Positions 12,591-24,058 are shown, counted from the stretch's first letter. The stretch: 64,000 bases of DNA from Hortaea werneckii (GCA_037044905.1 JBAOKB010000138.1:26972-90971), one strand, 5' to 3'. The notes: generated by a model from the sequence alone, not told the origin. Program-made: numbers and translations.

Positions 12591-13892
12591 ATGCCTTCTT
12601 CAACCGAACAACAGTCTTTTGGCAGTCTTAGCCCATGGAGTGAGCCAGCATGGTGTCACGGCATCCCCTCGCCTTACTATAATGACTCTCACAAGAAACT
12701 TCGCGATGCCATTCGAGCATATGTAGATGAGCGGATTTTACCTTATTCCCTTGATTGGGAAGCTAAAGGCGAAGCGCCACGGGAGGAAGCCATGCGATGG
12801 GCAAAGTCTGGCTTTGCATTCGCAGACGTTCCTCCCGAATACAGGCCTAAGGATCTACCTGGACCAGCAGGGATTTCCGTTGATAAGCTAGACGTCTTCC
12901 ACCTGCTGGTGTCAACAGACGAAACGTCTCGCGTTGAAGGCGGAGTAACATCCAGCCTTAGCGGCGCCTCAGTCATCGGCATACCACCTGTCATCCACCA
13001 CGGCACTGAGCAGCAAAAAAGACATTGGTTACCTGGGCTCTTCGATTGGACCACCAGCTTCTGCTTAGGTATTACTGAGCCAACTGGTGGATCAGACGTT
13101 GCCAACATCCAGACTACCGCTGTCAAGTCTCAAGACGGAAAACATTACATTGTCAACGGCTACAAGAAATGGATTACTGGTGCTCCATGGGCTACTCACA
13201 TGACCACGGCTGTACGTACAGGGGGTGCAGGCATGAGTGGTTTATCTGTACTTGTCATCCCCATGAATTCCCCCGGTCTAACCTGGCGCCGCATTCCAAA
13301 CAGTGGACAGAACGCAGGCGGTGCTTCATTGGTCGAGTTAGATGATGTCAAGGTTCCAGTGGAAAATAGACTGGGTAAAGAAGGCGACGGCTTTCGCATT
13401 ATCATGGTTAACTTCAACAGGGAGCGCTACATCATGGCCGTGGGCTCCAACCGCAAGGCTCGGACGTGCTTGAACATCGCTTTCGACTATGCCAACAAGC
13501 GAGAGACTTTCGGTAAACCTCTTATCAGCAACCAAATCATTGCGGCCAAATTCGCCACTCTGGCGCGATACATTGAATCTCATTGGGCTTGGCTGGAGTC
13601 GATAGCTTACGCAGTACAACAAAGCCCAAAAGGATGGCAGGACCCTGATATAGCTGGGCGGATCGCATTGGCGAAGGTTCAAGCCGGCCGTATCCAGGAA
13701 ATGGCCATAAGAGAAGCGCAGCAGGTCCTTGGTGGCGCGGGGTATCAGCGTGGTGGCCCCGGCGCACCTGTCGAGCAGCAGAGTAGAGATCTGCGAATGA
13801 TGGTCGTTGGAGGTGGCTCAGAAGAGATTATCAGTGATCTGGCTGTAAGACAAGAGACACTGCTTGCTAAGCGCAGGGGATGGAAGCTGTGA
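12591..13892 (+). CDS. acyl-CoA dehydrogenase family protein
   Basis: A single exon of 433 residues, the usual size for this flavoprotein family, which oxidises acyl-CoA to enoyl-CoA and passes electrons to an electron-transfer flavoprotein or oxygen. The N-terminal helical domain is followed by the FAD-contacting LGITEPTGGSDV (159-170) and WITG (194-197), the middle beta domain, and the C-terminal helical domain with RETFGKPL and QVLGGAGYQRGG. The Glu-Gly-Thr near the C-terminus that carries the catalytic base in medium-chain enzymes is replaced by VGGGSEEI. Glu278 in NRERYIMA is placed like the base of long-chain and isovaleryl-CoA dehydrogenases. No clear organelle signal is visible, and substrate length cannot be told from sequence alone. 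Confidence 0.93.
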   Translation: MPSSTEQQSFGSLSPWSEPAWCHGIPSPYYNDSHKKLRDAIRAYVDERILPYSLDWEAKGEAPREEAMRWAKSGFAFADVPPEYRPKDLPGPAGISVDKLDVFHLLVSTDETSRVEGGVTSSLSGASVIGIPPVIHHGTEQQKRHWLPGLFDWTTSFCLGITEPTGGSDVANIQTTAVKSQDGKHYIVNGYKKWITGAPWATHMTTAVRTGGAGMSGLSVLVIPMNSPGLTWRRIPNSGQNAGGASLVELDDVKVPVENRLGKEGDGFRIIMVNFNRERYIMAVGSNRKARTCLNIAFDYANKRETFGKPLISNQIIAAKFATLARYIESHWAWLESIAYAVQQSPKGWQDPDIAGRIALAKVQAGRIQEMAIREAQQVLGGAGYQRGGPGAPVEQQSRDLRMMVVGGGSEEIISDLAVRQETLLAKRRGWKL

Positions 13893-14159
13893 TTCTGGTC
13901 CACCTACCTTCAGCAGAGTTCCTGGAACAGACATCTACAGTTGGACGTATTCTTCTATTTGGAATGTATGTATGGTACTTTTCAGCCTACAAGTGCAGCA
14001 GCCGCTATTTACTATCGCCACATGAGCTAAAGCTTTCTCTTTTTCATTTTTGCCGTGCCTAAGTCGATGCAGAAGAAACCGACCATGACCATGTTTCAGG
14101 TTGCGTTGCACGTTGGCACTGGCGTCTGCGAATAAGGGAAAAAGCCATCGGCTTGGTCA
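13893..14159. other. convergent 3' intergenic region
   Basis: The acyl-CoA dehydrogenase and the coiled-coil gene converge here. Only presumed 3' untranslated sequence is visible. Confidence 0.5.
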
Positions 14160-15426
14160 TCAACGCCCCGGCCAATGACCGTAGCCCGGTCCGTAGCCCT
14201 GTCCGTAGCCCGGTCCATAGCCCGGTCCATAGCCTGGCGCAGGAGGCGGCACGTAGGCCTGTCCGTAGGCCTGTCCGTAACCGTGTGAGGAAGGCTGCTG
14301 GCCTAATCGAAGAGCATGAAGCTGATCGTACAGCTCTTTCAGCTTCTCTTTTGCCATATCCTGACTCCTCCGCAGGCGAGACAGCTTCTCTTGATCTTCA
14401 GCCATCTGTGTCTCCATCTCGTTCATCCGAACTTGCATCTGCTTTTCGTGAGCGAGTATTGGCTCGACCGCAGCGAGCAGGGTGCGGATATTGCGTGTCA
14501 GCTCATCGATCTCGGCATCCTTTTGCTGCTGTCTCTCCAAGTATTCACGACGTTCGGCACGAAACATTTGGCGCAAGGCGTCCGTGGCGGAAGCGACTTC
14601 GCTCTGGACGTAAGCACGGGTGGCCTCCCCTACCGACTCTTTGAAATCGATCTCCACCCCTTGCTTGATTGTCTTCCGATTCATCTCTCTGGCCTTCTTG
14701 AACAGCTCCAGCTCGCGTTCCTGTTTCTCCTTGAAGCTCTGCACTTCAGCGTCGAACGTCTGGGTAGATTCCTGTGCGTGATTCTTCTTGCTAGTTTCTT
14801 CTTTGCGCCTCGTCATCTCGGTTCTGATCTCATCGTGGCTACACCAATCCAGCAGAAGCTTTTCGAGAGCCTCGCGCAACCCTGAACTACCAGCGACCTT
14901 GGACGTACGCTCAATAGTACGAAGACGCTCTTGGGTTGGAGTCGAAGAATCGTTCGACTTTGTCATGTCTAGATCAAAATTGAAATCAGTAACGAAGCTT
15001 GGTTCATACTCCATAATCACCACCATTACCCTCCATCGACATAGTCCGCTTGCGGTATCCGTCCAGGTCGGGCGAGCTCGTCTCCTCTTCGCAAGGTGTC
15101 TCTTGTGTTTCGATTCCTGTTAGAAATGGTTAGAGCATGATCAAAAGCCAACATAGGTCGTTGTAGAACTTACTACTCGAACCTTCTGTGCAGGATACTG
15201 AGACGCCTTGGGCATCGTGGACGTGATTCTCCTCTTTGATCGAGTATTTGAGCAACTCATCGGTTTTCCCGCTGTCGGTCATGCTCTTATTAGTAGATGA
15301 TGTTGGCATATTGCCTGGCAGATCGCTCATCGTTTCTGAGGTCGGCGGCACGGCTTTCGTATGTTCGCGAAAGACACCAAAACCAAGAAGTCGATGATGA
15401 AGGAAGAAGGGGTCGCCAGGCAGCAT
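14160..15426 (-). CDS. coiled-coil protein with GYGPGYG-repeat tail
   Basis: Three exons on the minus strand: 15426-15174, 15116-15030 and 14968-14160, giving 382 residues. Both introns have good donors (GTAAGT, GTAATG) and acceptors, and the phases agree. The first 110 residues are polar and acidic. The middle, roughly 165-340, is a long run of charged heptad-like sequence with Glu, Lys, Arg and Leu, consistent with a coiled coil. The last 40 residues repeat GYGQ and GYGPGYG, a low-complexity Gly-Tyr tail of the kind found in phase-separating proteins. I do not recognise a family. The second intron is inferred mainly because it removes an out-of-frame segment; an alternative start near 15026 inside it would give a 288-residue protein. 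Confidence 0.7.
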
Positions 15427-16127
15427 TTTCGATGTTTTGAGAGTGCGGTGTCAACGGTACCTCCCGACGGCAATGACTGAACAAACGACGTCAACTGACG
15501 TACACAGGTTTCGGTAATCAGCACATGCAATATTTGTACGAATAGAAGGCTACAGGGGAAGACGAGCTTTGCTCTCTTCTCGTTTCTTCTTTGACACTCA
15601 TCTCCCGGCTTTGAAGCACCTCCTTCAGTGAGCGATATCCTGCAGCAGAAGAAAGGTAGAGCAATGATATGCATTAGACGGTATGGCGAGGAGAGGATAC
15701 AAAGATCTGATGACCTGTTTCCGGGCCTGCGAGCACCAATTGGAAGTATCTCAGGTCTTGTGGGCCGATGTATGCAATCGTTCTAGAGAAACGTTTTTCG
15801 ACTCGCCCTACTCGTTGATCAAGAGACCATGCCGTCAGATCGACTGCTGATCGAGAGGATGGTAAAAGCTGACCAGCAAACGAGGCAGTCAGCCCTGCGT
15901 GCAGGAGTAAGATCATACAGTCAGCAAACTCCACTCAGATTTCTACCGGCATGCAGCTTTTCGCATGGTGAAGCCGTGGACCACTTACATACCATGTCTG
16001 CAGTTCACGCATCGTCTCAACGGTCACAATCAACTTCCAAAACAATTTTCGACACTCTGATAACTGTGCAAAAATGCCCACGGCTCAATATGGTCGCTCT
16101 AATGTGGCTGTTGGATCAAAGAGAGTC
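15427..16127. other. intergenic region between two minus-strand genes
   Basis: Probable promoter of the coiled-coil gene and 3' flank of the F-box-like gene. Open frames reach about 130 codons but show no domain, and none can be joined by plausible splice sites. Confidence 0.5.
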
Positions 16128-16979
16128 TCATGCCGCACTCTCCGACCCAATGACTCTCTCCCCGCCACTACGCTCTACTTCCAGCTCATATCCACTGCAA
16201 CCTCGACAGGATGCCAGATTCCTATAGTCGCCTATCTTTTGCCGTTCCTGCCTGACATCAAATGCTAGCATTCTCAATCTGCTCGGCCCTTCGATGGCTG
16301 CGTCGCCGTGTCCCAACTCCAAATGCCCCCTCTCGCCCAGCACATCTCTCAAAGCCTTCACAAACCTCTCTCGGTCCACATCGGGAGGGCCATTGAGCTC
16401 ACCAATGTAGAAGGCAATCGGTCTCTCCGCATTATCCATCAGCGAACGCAGCGGCTGTAATATAGTAGCCTTTTCATCCCAGCCTCCTGTAAGCGTAGTA
16501 TCAATCCAAGATACGGTCACATTCCTCAGACACGGCGCTTTATTCAAGACTTCGCAGGCCCTCGTAGCTCGTCGTCGGATTTCAGCGCAAAAGGACTCTA
16601 GGCCGAAGGAAGGGTATTCCTTGAGTAGAAGGATGTCGCAGAAGAATACGACTTCCACTTTCCGTATTCGATTGAGAATCTGGCTTTGCTCGAGGTTCCT
16701 CAGCTCCGGGTCAACTCGAAAGAAGTTGAAGGCGTGGCTGAAGATCAGCTTCCAGCTGGAGATGGAGTAGAAGTGGTCAAGGATCTCGGCCGTGAGCTGA
16801 GGGTGAGTGCTGAGGAGATTGGAGGTAGGAGGTGTGTGTGAGACTGAAGTGATGCCAACGGAAGGGATAGGATGAGAGATTGGTTGTTTTGGCAGTAGGT
16901 GAGAGTAGATTTGCTGCCGTAGCTCAAGAGGGAGGCGGAATATGGGAGGAGTGGCGAATTCAAGACAAGATTGGCTCAT
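16128..16979 (-). CDS. F-box-like domain protein, uncharacterised
   Basis: A single exon of 283 residues. Near the N-terminus, IFRLPLELRQQIYSHLLP matches the F-box-like motif (LPxELRxxIY) that opens a very large set of Pezizomycotina proteins of unknown function. The rest is a mixed alpha/beta region with no motif I can name. Proteins of this kind may act as substrate adaptors in SCF ubiquitin ligases, but that is inference from the motif. The partial gene at the right edge begins with a similar motif. Confidence 0.75.
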   Translation of the reverse strand: MSQSCLEFATPPIFRLPLELRQQIYSHLLPKQPISHPIPSVGITSVSHTPPTSNLLSTHPQLTAEILDHFYSISSWKLIFSHAFNFFRVDPELRNLEQSQILNRIRKVEVVFFCDILLLKEYPSFGLESFCAEIRRRATRACEVLNKAPCLRNVTVSWIDTTLTGGWDEKATILQPLRSLMDNAERPIAFYIGELNGPPDVDRERFVKALRDVLGERGHLELGHGDAAIEGPSRLRMLAFDVRQERQKIGDYRNLASCRGCSGYELEVERSGGERVIGSESAA

Positions 16980-17345
16980 GATTGAAGACTATAGCCTACG
17001 AATAGCACACAGGCGCTCTCGTTGTAGGAACAATCCTTGTAAGTAGCGTAGGAGTGTAGAAGTTGGTAGGATGCAACCTCGTTCCATCATCCATCTCGCT
17101 GCCAATGAAGCCGTCCGAATGCGGAAATCACCTCGGCTCGGCTGTGACCTCATCGTTTCAGATGCGTGATCGGTCCCGCGTTTAGTGCCGGGACCGAAGC
17201 GCGTCAGTATCGCGTCTCCGCCAGAAACGCTATTCGAGTCCATCAGCAGAGAGACTTCACATTGTTGGTCCCAATTTCATATTACATTCCACTTGACGAT
17301 TGCTATGAGACTATGTCATATCGCACCTCATATTGCTAGTGGATT
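16980..17345. promoter_or_regulatory. divergent promoter, F-box-like gene and SLD3
   Basis: 366 bases separate the two outward-facing start codons. Nothing beyond ordinary sequence is visible. Confidence 0.4.
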
Positions 17346-20270
17346 ATGTCACTAGATTTCAACAATGTCAAAAGATCAAAGGAAGAACATCAAGACAGCA
17401 TAGTAGAGGCGACTCGAAAGAGGAAGCGACAAACTCCAGGAAACGAGACTATAGACTTGGACCGACGACCTTTCGCTATCAGGCCCGATGCATCAGAGCC
17501 GTTCGGCGCTCCAGTGACCTTCACGCCGCTCACCCTCCTCCCCCGCGCACATCTGCCGCTATCGTATCTCGATCCCGCCCAGAACAGCAGTAGACTCTTC
17601 TCGGCCCATATCAATGCTCTAGAGCAGGATCATGAGCTGGGAAATTCCAGCGTACTTATCGCGGAAGAGTCAAAGGAGAAGCGGTTTTATGCTATCGAGC
17701 GGGCGAAGTGGAGAACATACGTTCTATGTAGGCTGAACAGCTGGGTAAAACTCGAGGTGTTGGCGAGAACAGCCAGTGCGGCTGATAATACCGGTCAGAA
17801 TGCGAAAAGACGGGAAACTGAGATTGGGGATGGGCAGCCGTGGTGGGCAAGAGCTGCCGTCTCTTTGCCAGAGGCACCCCATAGGAATGTAGCACATGGC
17901 CTTAGGGTTCGGCTGGATATGCAGCCCATGGATGCGAAGGTAAAGCAGGAAGAAAGTGATACAAAAGGCACGCCAGATGGCGGACCTCCAATACCCGAGA
18001 ACAGGCTTTCAGAAATACAGCCTGCCGAGCCCACGCATTCGCCCATGACAGCTACGACAGCTACGGACGTCCTCCAGGATTTGACCAAACATTACCTGGA
18101 TGCATTATATCTTTCCCGCACCTCACTCGCATACTTCACGAAGGGCCCGCTTTCACGAGCACGAGCGGCGTTCACCACGCCTCAAGACAGTTCCAGCGAT
18201 TTGAGGCCAACTGAGCTGGTTGCTTTTCTGCGCGACACTGTTCTGTCAATGAATGTCATGGACAAGAAGTATCGCGACACTCTCCCGGCGCAGATACAAG
18301 ACCTTCCGGCGCTGGACGTGGGATCACCAGATCATGCACAGAAGACACAAAAAAAGAGAAAGGCAAAGAAATGGAAAGCGAAGCGAGACAAGCTGGGGCT
18401 ATTCTCTGACGAGAAGGAGTATGTGGAAAAGTGGTGGCGAGAGCAAGACGAAAGTATCCATTCATCTGCACCAAGTTCAGGCGAGACGACTGAGGCTGGA
18501 TTGAAAAGGAGGCTGCCACGATTACGGAGCCGGGAGACCTATCTTCAGCTGACGCTCGCCCTGGAGGTGTTAGCTCTGGAGGCGAGCATACCGGCATCCG
18601 AACAGCAGCCGCAAGACTCAGCGGTCGGATCTCCAAACGCTGAGGCGCGGGGTGCAGATTCTCAAGATGGCACTGCAACGAAGAAGGTCAAAGCCAAGAA
18701 AACAACAGACCTTCCGGCTCTACTGGACACTCTAGTCGATCGATTGAGCATTTGGCACTCGCTCGATGGTCTTTCGCCAGCCAAGAAATCGACCGAGGGC
18801 GAAGCGTCTACAGGCGTGCCTGAAAACGGAACCAATGACGAGCTCCGCGATTTTTGCATTGAAGTCATCATACCCTTCTACATCTCTCGTATCCCGCAGC
18901 ATGCCGTGGCCGTAAATAAGAAGCTTGGCGGCCCAAGTGCTCCCACGCCGGTCAAGAGAAAGTCTGCTTCATCTCGTAAGCCCGGAGAGCCGGCTAGTAG
19001 ACAGCATCATCAGCAGCAAGCACCGGACAAGAAACCAAGAAACCCGTTGTCACGCGTTGCGAGCGAAGCGCGTGGGGCTTCGAATCAACGCAGTTCGAGC
19101 TCTCACGGCGTACCTAGCCTTAGCCGCTCAGCAACTGACTCGGATGTTCTGCTCACACACATCAAACGCGAGAACAGTCAGACCCCCACGCCAGAGTTGT
19201 CGAGTATCCCTGCAGCGAACGTCCCAGCGCCACGCAAGCGCTCCGGTCTAGCACATTCTTACTCTCAGAGCAACATTGCCGGCGGAGGCCGCACGCGCGA
19301 GTTTGACCCGTCAGCTCTCAACCGCACGAATGAAGCCAAAGCTAAAAAGAAGGCCGAAATGGAAAGTAAGCTGCAGGAAGCCATTTCGGCGTTGAGGAAG
19401 CCGAATAGGAGTCTGGCTACCAAGGAAGTTGCGGAAAATGCAGATCTCAGCTTCGCGAAAGCTACCGCCCGGCCTGGGACCGCGAGACCGGGACTAGGCG
19501 GGAGGAAGAAGACTGGTGAGCGAGGCGTTTTGGGTGGTAGTGCAGATGCAGTGGTTATGGCTACACCTTCTCAAAAGCGAGCTACGGTACAAGATTCGCC
19601 AGCACGATATCCAAGCGGCGGACATAGCTCAGGTACTACGCACGTCCTGGCTTCAGCCGTCAGACCACGACAGGAGGTTTCGAGTACATCTCGACTCGGC
19701 GACGAACTGCCAAGGAGCTCCTTTGCAGTCCCAGCGACCGGACATCGGGTCCGCACTGTTGATTTCGGCAGCCCTCGAGGCCATGGTGTTAGTAACAAAA
19801 CTGCAGGAGTCGCAGACACGCCCTCAAGAGGTTTCGCGAAATTCATGCCGCGCGGTCTGGTGCGGGAACCTGGTACGCTGGATTCTCCTGTTGCCGCTAC
19901 GCAGCAAGTCGCAGAGTCGCCTACGACGAGCAGAAGACACCACCCATCAGCATCTGCACTTCCGTCTGCTGATGCCGTGGGAGGAGACTCCCCGCTCACG
20001 GCGAGGATGATGGCTCCTCCCTCCCGCAAAAGCCATCCCGTCACGCCCATGAAACCCCTACGAAGTCTCTCGCTCGTGCCGCAAGCCGCGGCGGAGGAGA
20101 GCCTAGTACAGGCCTCTCCCAATGTTTCCAGGGAGGAGCGAAACCCACAAGACAGGCAGGGCCAAGGCAGTGGAGATGGTGATGGAGGTCAAAGTCAAGG
20201 TCGAAAGCGGGCAGGTGGGAATATATACAATGCTTTGGGCTGGGATGATGAGTACGAGGAGCTTACATAA
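17346..20270 (+). CDS. SLD3: Sld3-like DNA replication initiation protein
   Basis: One exon of 974 residues. After a basic N-terminus, the sequence FTPLTLLPRAHLPLSYLD (about residues 59-76) is a hallmark of the fungal Sld3 domain. Further conserved stretches include FYAIERAKWRTYVLCRLNSWVKL, DVLQDLTKHYLDALYLSRTSLAYF and LRDFCIEVIIPFYISRIPQ. Sld3 loads Cdc45 on the Mcm2-7 helicase at origins and, when phosphorylated by CDK, binds Dpb11. The C-terminal half (from about 545) is disordered, rich in Ser, Thr, Pro and Arg, and has many SP/TP sites such as SQTPTPELSS, as expected for a CDK target. Identification rests on recalled family motifs. The gene converges on the coiled-coil gene at 20924. Confidence 0.85.
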   Translation: MSLDFNNVKRSKEEHQDSIVEATRKRKRQTPGNETIDLDRRPFAIRPDASEPFGAPVTFTPLTLLPRAHLPLSYLDPAQNSSRLFSAHINALEQDHELGNSSVLIAEESKEKRFYAIERAKWRTYVLCRLNSWVKLEVLARTASAADNTGQNAKRRETEIGDGQPWWARAAVSLPEAPHRNVAHGLRVRLDMQPMDAKVKQEESDTKGTPDGGPPIPENRLSEIQPAEPTHSPMTATTATDVLQDLTKHYLDALYLSRTSLAYFTKGPLSRARAAFTTPQDSSSDLRPTELVAFLRDTVLSMNVMDKKYRDTLPAQIQDLPALDVGSPDHAQKTQKKRKAKKWKAKRDKLGLFSDEKEYVEKWWREQDESIHSSAPSSGETTEAGLKRRLPRLRSRETYLQLTLALEVLALEASIPASEQQPQDSAVGSPNAEARGADSQDGTATKKVKAKKTTDLPALLDTLVDRLSIWHSLDGLSPAKKSTEGEASTGVPENGTNDELRDFCIEVIIPFYISRIPQHAVAVNKKLGGPSAPTPVKRKSASSRKPGEPASRQHHQQQAPDKKPRNPLSRVASEARGASNQRSSSSHGVPSLSRSATDSDVLLTHIKRENSQTPTPELSSIPAANVPAPRKRSGLAHSYSQSNIAGGGRTREFDPSALNRTNEAKAKKKAEMESKLQEAISALRKPNRSLATKEVAENADLSFAKATARPGTARPGLGGRKKTGERGVLGGSADAVVMATPSQKRATVQDSPARYPSGGHSSGTTHVLASAVRPRQEVSSTSRLGDELPRSSFAVPATGHRVRTVDFGSPRGHGVSNKTAGVADTPSRGFAKFMPRGLVREPGTLDSPVAATQQVAESPTTSRRHHPSASALPSADAVGGDSPLTARMMAPPSRKSHPVTPMKPLRSLSLVPQAAAEESLVQASPNVSREERNPQDRQGQGSGDGDGGQSQGRKRAGGNIYNALGWDDEYEELT

Positions 20271-20923
20271 CTAGATGCTGTATGGAACTGCGAAAAGCGA
20301 ACTTGTCATGCTCCCACTCGATCTAGATTGTCTGGTAAGGACTCGGTGGTCGCGTGAAGGGTTACACGGTGGAGGAGAGGTCGTGATGTAGCCCGCCGCT
20401 GACATGTCGATCTTACCGCCTAATCACGATATGGTATAGAAGACAAAGCACGCGCCTGAGGGGTCTAGGAAGCTGGATAATACTGATTAAATTGTCTTGC
20501 TTTTCCAATGAAGCGGGTACGATGCGAACAAATTCGGCCTCATCGGCGAAGCTACTTACTTAGGTCTGTTCGATAAGAGGTCCAATACCCCATAAAGATG
20601 CAGCCCAAAAAGCTCTCCTTGTTCTCCCCGATTCCAGAAATTAGAAATCCATACACTCAAACTTTGCCTGCCAGTACCTAGGTATGCGTTAATTTGCCCC
20701 TCTCTCGTATGGGAAAACGCCAAATCCAATTCCTCACCGTACCGTGAGTTCCGCCGTCGCCATGCACCTCGCTAATAAAAAGAAAATTATCAGACTTTGG
20801 ACTCAGGATTCCAACACAAGACTTAACACTCAAATGCCCAGGCAAAGTTGATCGCGATGCGGAAACTCCAAGAATCTTACTGGGGATCCTCTTCTTCTAC
20901 TTTTGTTTCCTTTTTTGTATCGT
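20271..20923. other. convergent 3' intergenic region
   Basis: 653 bases between the stops of SLD3 and the large coiled-coil gene. It contains one perfect TACCTAGGTA palindrome (20675-20684) and T-rich stretches consistent with 3' ends. No gene is visible. Confidence 0.5.
20675..20684. promoter_or_regulatory. TACCTAGGTA palindrome
   Basis: A perfect 10-base palindrome in intergenic DNA, the first of four identical copies in the window. Confidence 0.45.
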
Positions 20924-23900
20924 CTACGCAAAACTCTCAACCCGCTCCCTCTCCTCAACAATCAGATCCTGTAACTTCCGCATCTGCGTCAGAGCCGCAT
21001 CGCGTTCGGTCTGCAGCTCTGCGACCTCGAGCTGGCTGCGGTTGACCCGCTGCACGACCGTCTGCATATCGTCCTCGGCTTCCCTGAGGAGGCCCTCGAG
21101 CTCGCGCACCTTGCGTTCGAGCATCTGCGTCCGACTCGCTTCGAGGAGCGATGTCTCGGATAGCTTGGTCTTGCCGCCGAGCTTAGGGGATTTGCTGAAC
21201 ATGGGCGAGGTCGGGGAGAGTTTGCTAGGCTCTGGGATGTCGATGCGGAGGCGTTGGAGTGCTGGGGAGCTGGCTTCATCCATACGGCGGACTTCGGCCT
21301 CGTGGTTGCCGAGAGTGGTTTCCGAGTGCTGTTGTGCAGCCAGTACGCTGTCCTCCATGCCGGCGAGACGCTTTTGCATATCTTCGATTTGGCGTGTGGA
21401 TTGTTTCTGCTCCCGTTCGCCCTTGGCCACGGCTTCTGCTAGACGCTCTCGAAGCTGAATGTTGGAGTGCACCTGGCTCTCGAGCTGGTCTGCAAGCTCA
21501 TCCATACGGGAAGCGGAGCTCAAGAGCTCTTCTGAAGAGGCGTCAGGGGAAGCTGATTGAGCACGTTGGCGATATTCTTGTGCAATTTGTCTCGCCTGGT
21601 CACGTTCGCCTTCTGCCGCGGATATGCTCAACTTCATCGTCTCGTCTGCTGGAGGCTTCTCCTCACTATTCGAGCTCAATGAGCTCAAGAAAGACGTCCG
21701 ATCAGGCAGCACATCACGCTCTTGCAACATATTTCGGAGATGTCGTGTCTCTTGCTCAGCTCGGTCTAGGTCAATCTTGATACCAGACAACCCCTTTTCA
21801 TACTGCCACTTCTGCTCAAGAGCATCTTCTGTCCGCTTACGCAATGTCGTGACTTCGTCTTTCAGATGCGACACTTCTCGGTGGTAGCCTGCTCGTCGTG
21901 GCGTAATTTGCTCAGCCAACTCCTTTTCCCTTCGCAGCTTCTTAATTGCACGCTCATGTTCGCGTTGGCCCTTCTCATGCCGAGCGATCATAAGCTTCAA
22001 TGCCTTGTGAAGAGCGTCACGCTGATCTTCAATCTCCTTGACTCCCTCAATTGACACGGGGTGAGAAGCTGGACCAACTGAACCTGATCGTTGCCGACCT
22101 TCTCCCTTGACGGATCCTGAGCGAGTGACTGAGCCACCACGCGTGCTACGGCTGCGTGCGAGACTGTTCGATCTTGACAGACTTGAACCTGCCCGAGGTC
22201 CAGCAATCGGGGACATCACATCTGCCTCCTCGGCGATGCTACTGAAGCCGCCTCGGGCGCCCTGTGCCTGCTGCTTCTGCACCTCTTCACGTAGGGTGGC
22301 AAGTTCCTGCTGCATGCGAGTGTGTTCGTACGTAAGCGCTTGCGCGTTTGCTGCCTCATGCTCCAAGCCTTCGATGCGTGCTCGAAGTTGTGGGACAACT
22401 TCGTCTCGAAGGTTATCCCGCTCGTTTTTGTGCTGCTCAAGCTCCAGTCGCGTAGCGCTGTACAGATCGCCGAAGCTGTCTTTCGCCTGTCGCTCTTGAC
22501 CCAGGCGCCTCTTCGACTCTTCGAGGCTCTTTTCTAGTTCGGCGATTCGGGCGTCGCTATGACCTCGTTCGTCCTCCTCATCGAATTGTTTTTGTAGCTG
22601 CTCTTCCAGGTTATGGACCATTTGCTCGAGGTCCCTTCTCCGGCCCAGTTCAGTCTGCAGTTTCGAGGCCATTTCCACCTTAATGTTAGCTTTGTCCTGT
22701 TCTACCTTTCTAAGCTTCTGTTCCAGCTCCTCCAATTTTCTGTCGGGATCTGACACTGGATACCTAGCAGAGCTTGCTCCGGAATCCGAATAGTAGTCAC
22801 TGTTCCTCCTCGTCATCTCTGCTGGTGGGATACTAGGCATTTCGACCCTGATACGTTCAAGCTCGTCCTCCAAGTCCATCTCACGCCTGATGGAACCGGC
22901 CAGCTCGGCGCTGACCTGCGCCAGCTCCTTTTCCAATTCGCGTACATGGGCATTGGTTTCAGGAGAGCCAAGAAGAATAGGATTCTCTGCATTGTCGAAG
23001 TAATCTGACCGCCGTGAGCCACCAGCGTGCGACTCGTGCCCGGGTGGCGTGAGCCTGGGCGGCGGTGCTGAGCCCTCCCCTAGCATACCTTGCTCTATCT
23101 TTTGGATGCGAGGGGAAGGTAAAGGCGAATGAGATCGTTCGGAGAAGGTGGTTGTAGGCGAGTCGGTTCCAGAGGGTTGCGAAGAAGACTTCCAACCAAA
23201 CAAGTTCCCCAGTCTGCCTACAGGCGACTTCGCTCGTGGTTGCCGTGTCTGAGAAGAGTCAGATGCTAAAGAGCTGTCTGATAGGGTTCTTTGTACGCCG
23301 TCCAATTGCAGTGTCATAGAAGGCGTCTGAGCATGTGCGGACATCCTTTGCTCACTCTTGCCAGCCGGGCTTTCGTCGTCGTAGTCGCTAAAGTCAATGC
23401 TCGAGATGGAGTGTTTCGGTTCGTGCAAGGCGTGCTGATCTTCAGCATATCGTTCATGAACGGGAAAACTCGAGCGTTGCGAAGGGGCGTAATACGAGGA
23501 GGCTTGGTCGCCGAAGAATTGGGAATCTATTGAGCCGTGGCGGTCGTGGTCAGGTACGGACGGGTCGAACGTGTGCGAGACCCTACGGTGAGAGATGTCA
23601 GCTTCAGAAAGACAGACAATGTAAGTTGCGGGCCAATTGCTTTACCTCTTCTCCGTCAACGGCGGTGACAACTCGTTCGCCAGCCCGCTCGGTGCCTGTG
23701 GTAAAGGACTGGCAATTGAGAGAGGCCGGGTCTCGGGGTCGGCAAGCCGAGGGGACGGCTTTTCAGCAAGGGAGAAGGAAGCCGGCCTCGGCGAATGGGT
23801 AGGCTGGAATGAAGATGACTGCGCCGGCCTGAGTCTGGCGGTCGGAGCGGTGGGCGAGAGTGCGGGGATGTGAGAGGCCTGCTGCTGGAATGCTCGAAAG

Positions 23901-24058
23901 CTCGGGACGGAGATATGGGCGAGCGAGGTTTGCTTCTTGACCCCGTGCAGCGAATGAGGAGGGTGCGCAGCGGTGTCTGGCGAGGAGTGCGATAAGGCGT
24001 CGCTGGCGGTGTTGGCGGAGTGGTCGCCCGTTAACGACGGATCCCGAGAGTGCGCCAT
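20924..24058 (-). CDS. large coiled-coil protein, uncharacterised
   Basis: Two exons on the minus strand, 24058-23646 and 23582-20924, give 1023 residues. The intron has a GTAAAG donor, a CTGAC branch point and a TAG acceptor, and the frame continues cleanly. The first 350 residues are Ser/Pro-rich and disordered, with short basic patches. From about residue 350 onward the protein is a nearly continuous coiled coil (LEKELAQVSAELAGSIRREMDLEDELERIR and similar, full of Glu, Lys, Arg, Gln and Leu). A Ser-rich break with RSNSLARSRSTRGG lies near residues 610-640. Databases often give such fungal proteins the uninformative label 'M protein repeat'. A cytoskeletal or polarity scaffold would fit but is not shown. 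Confidence 0.82.
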
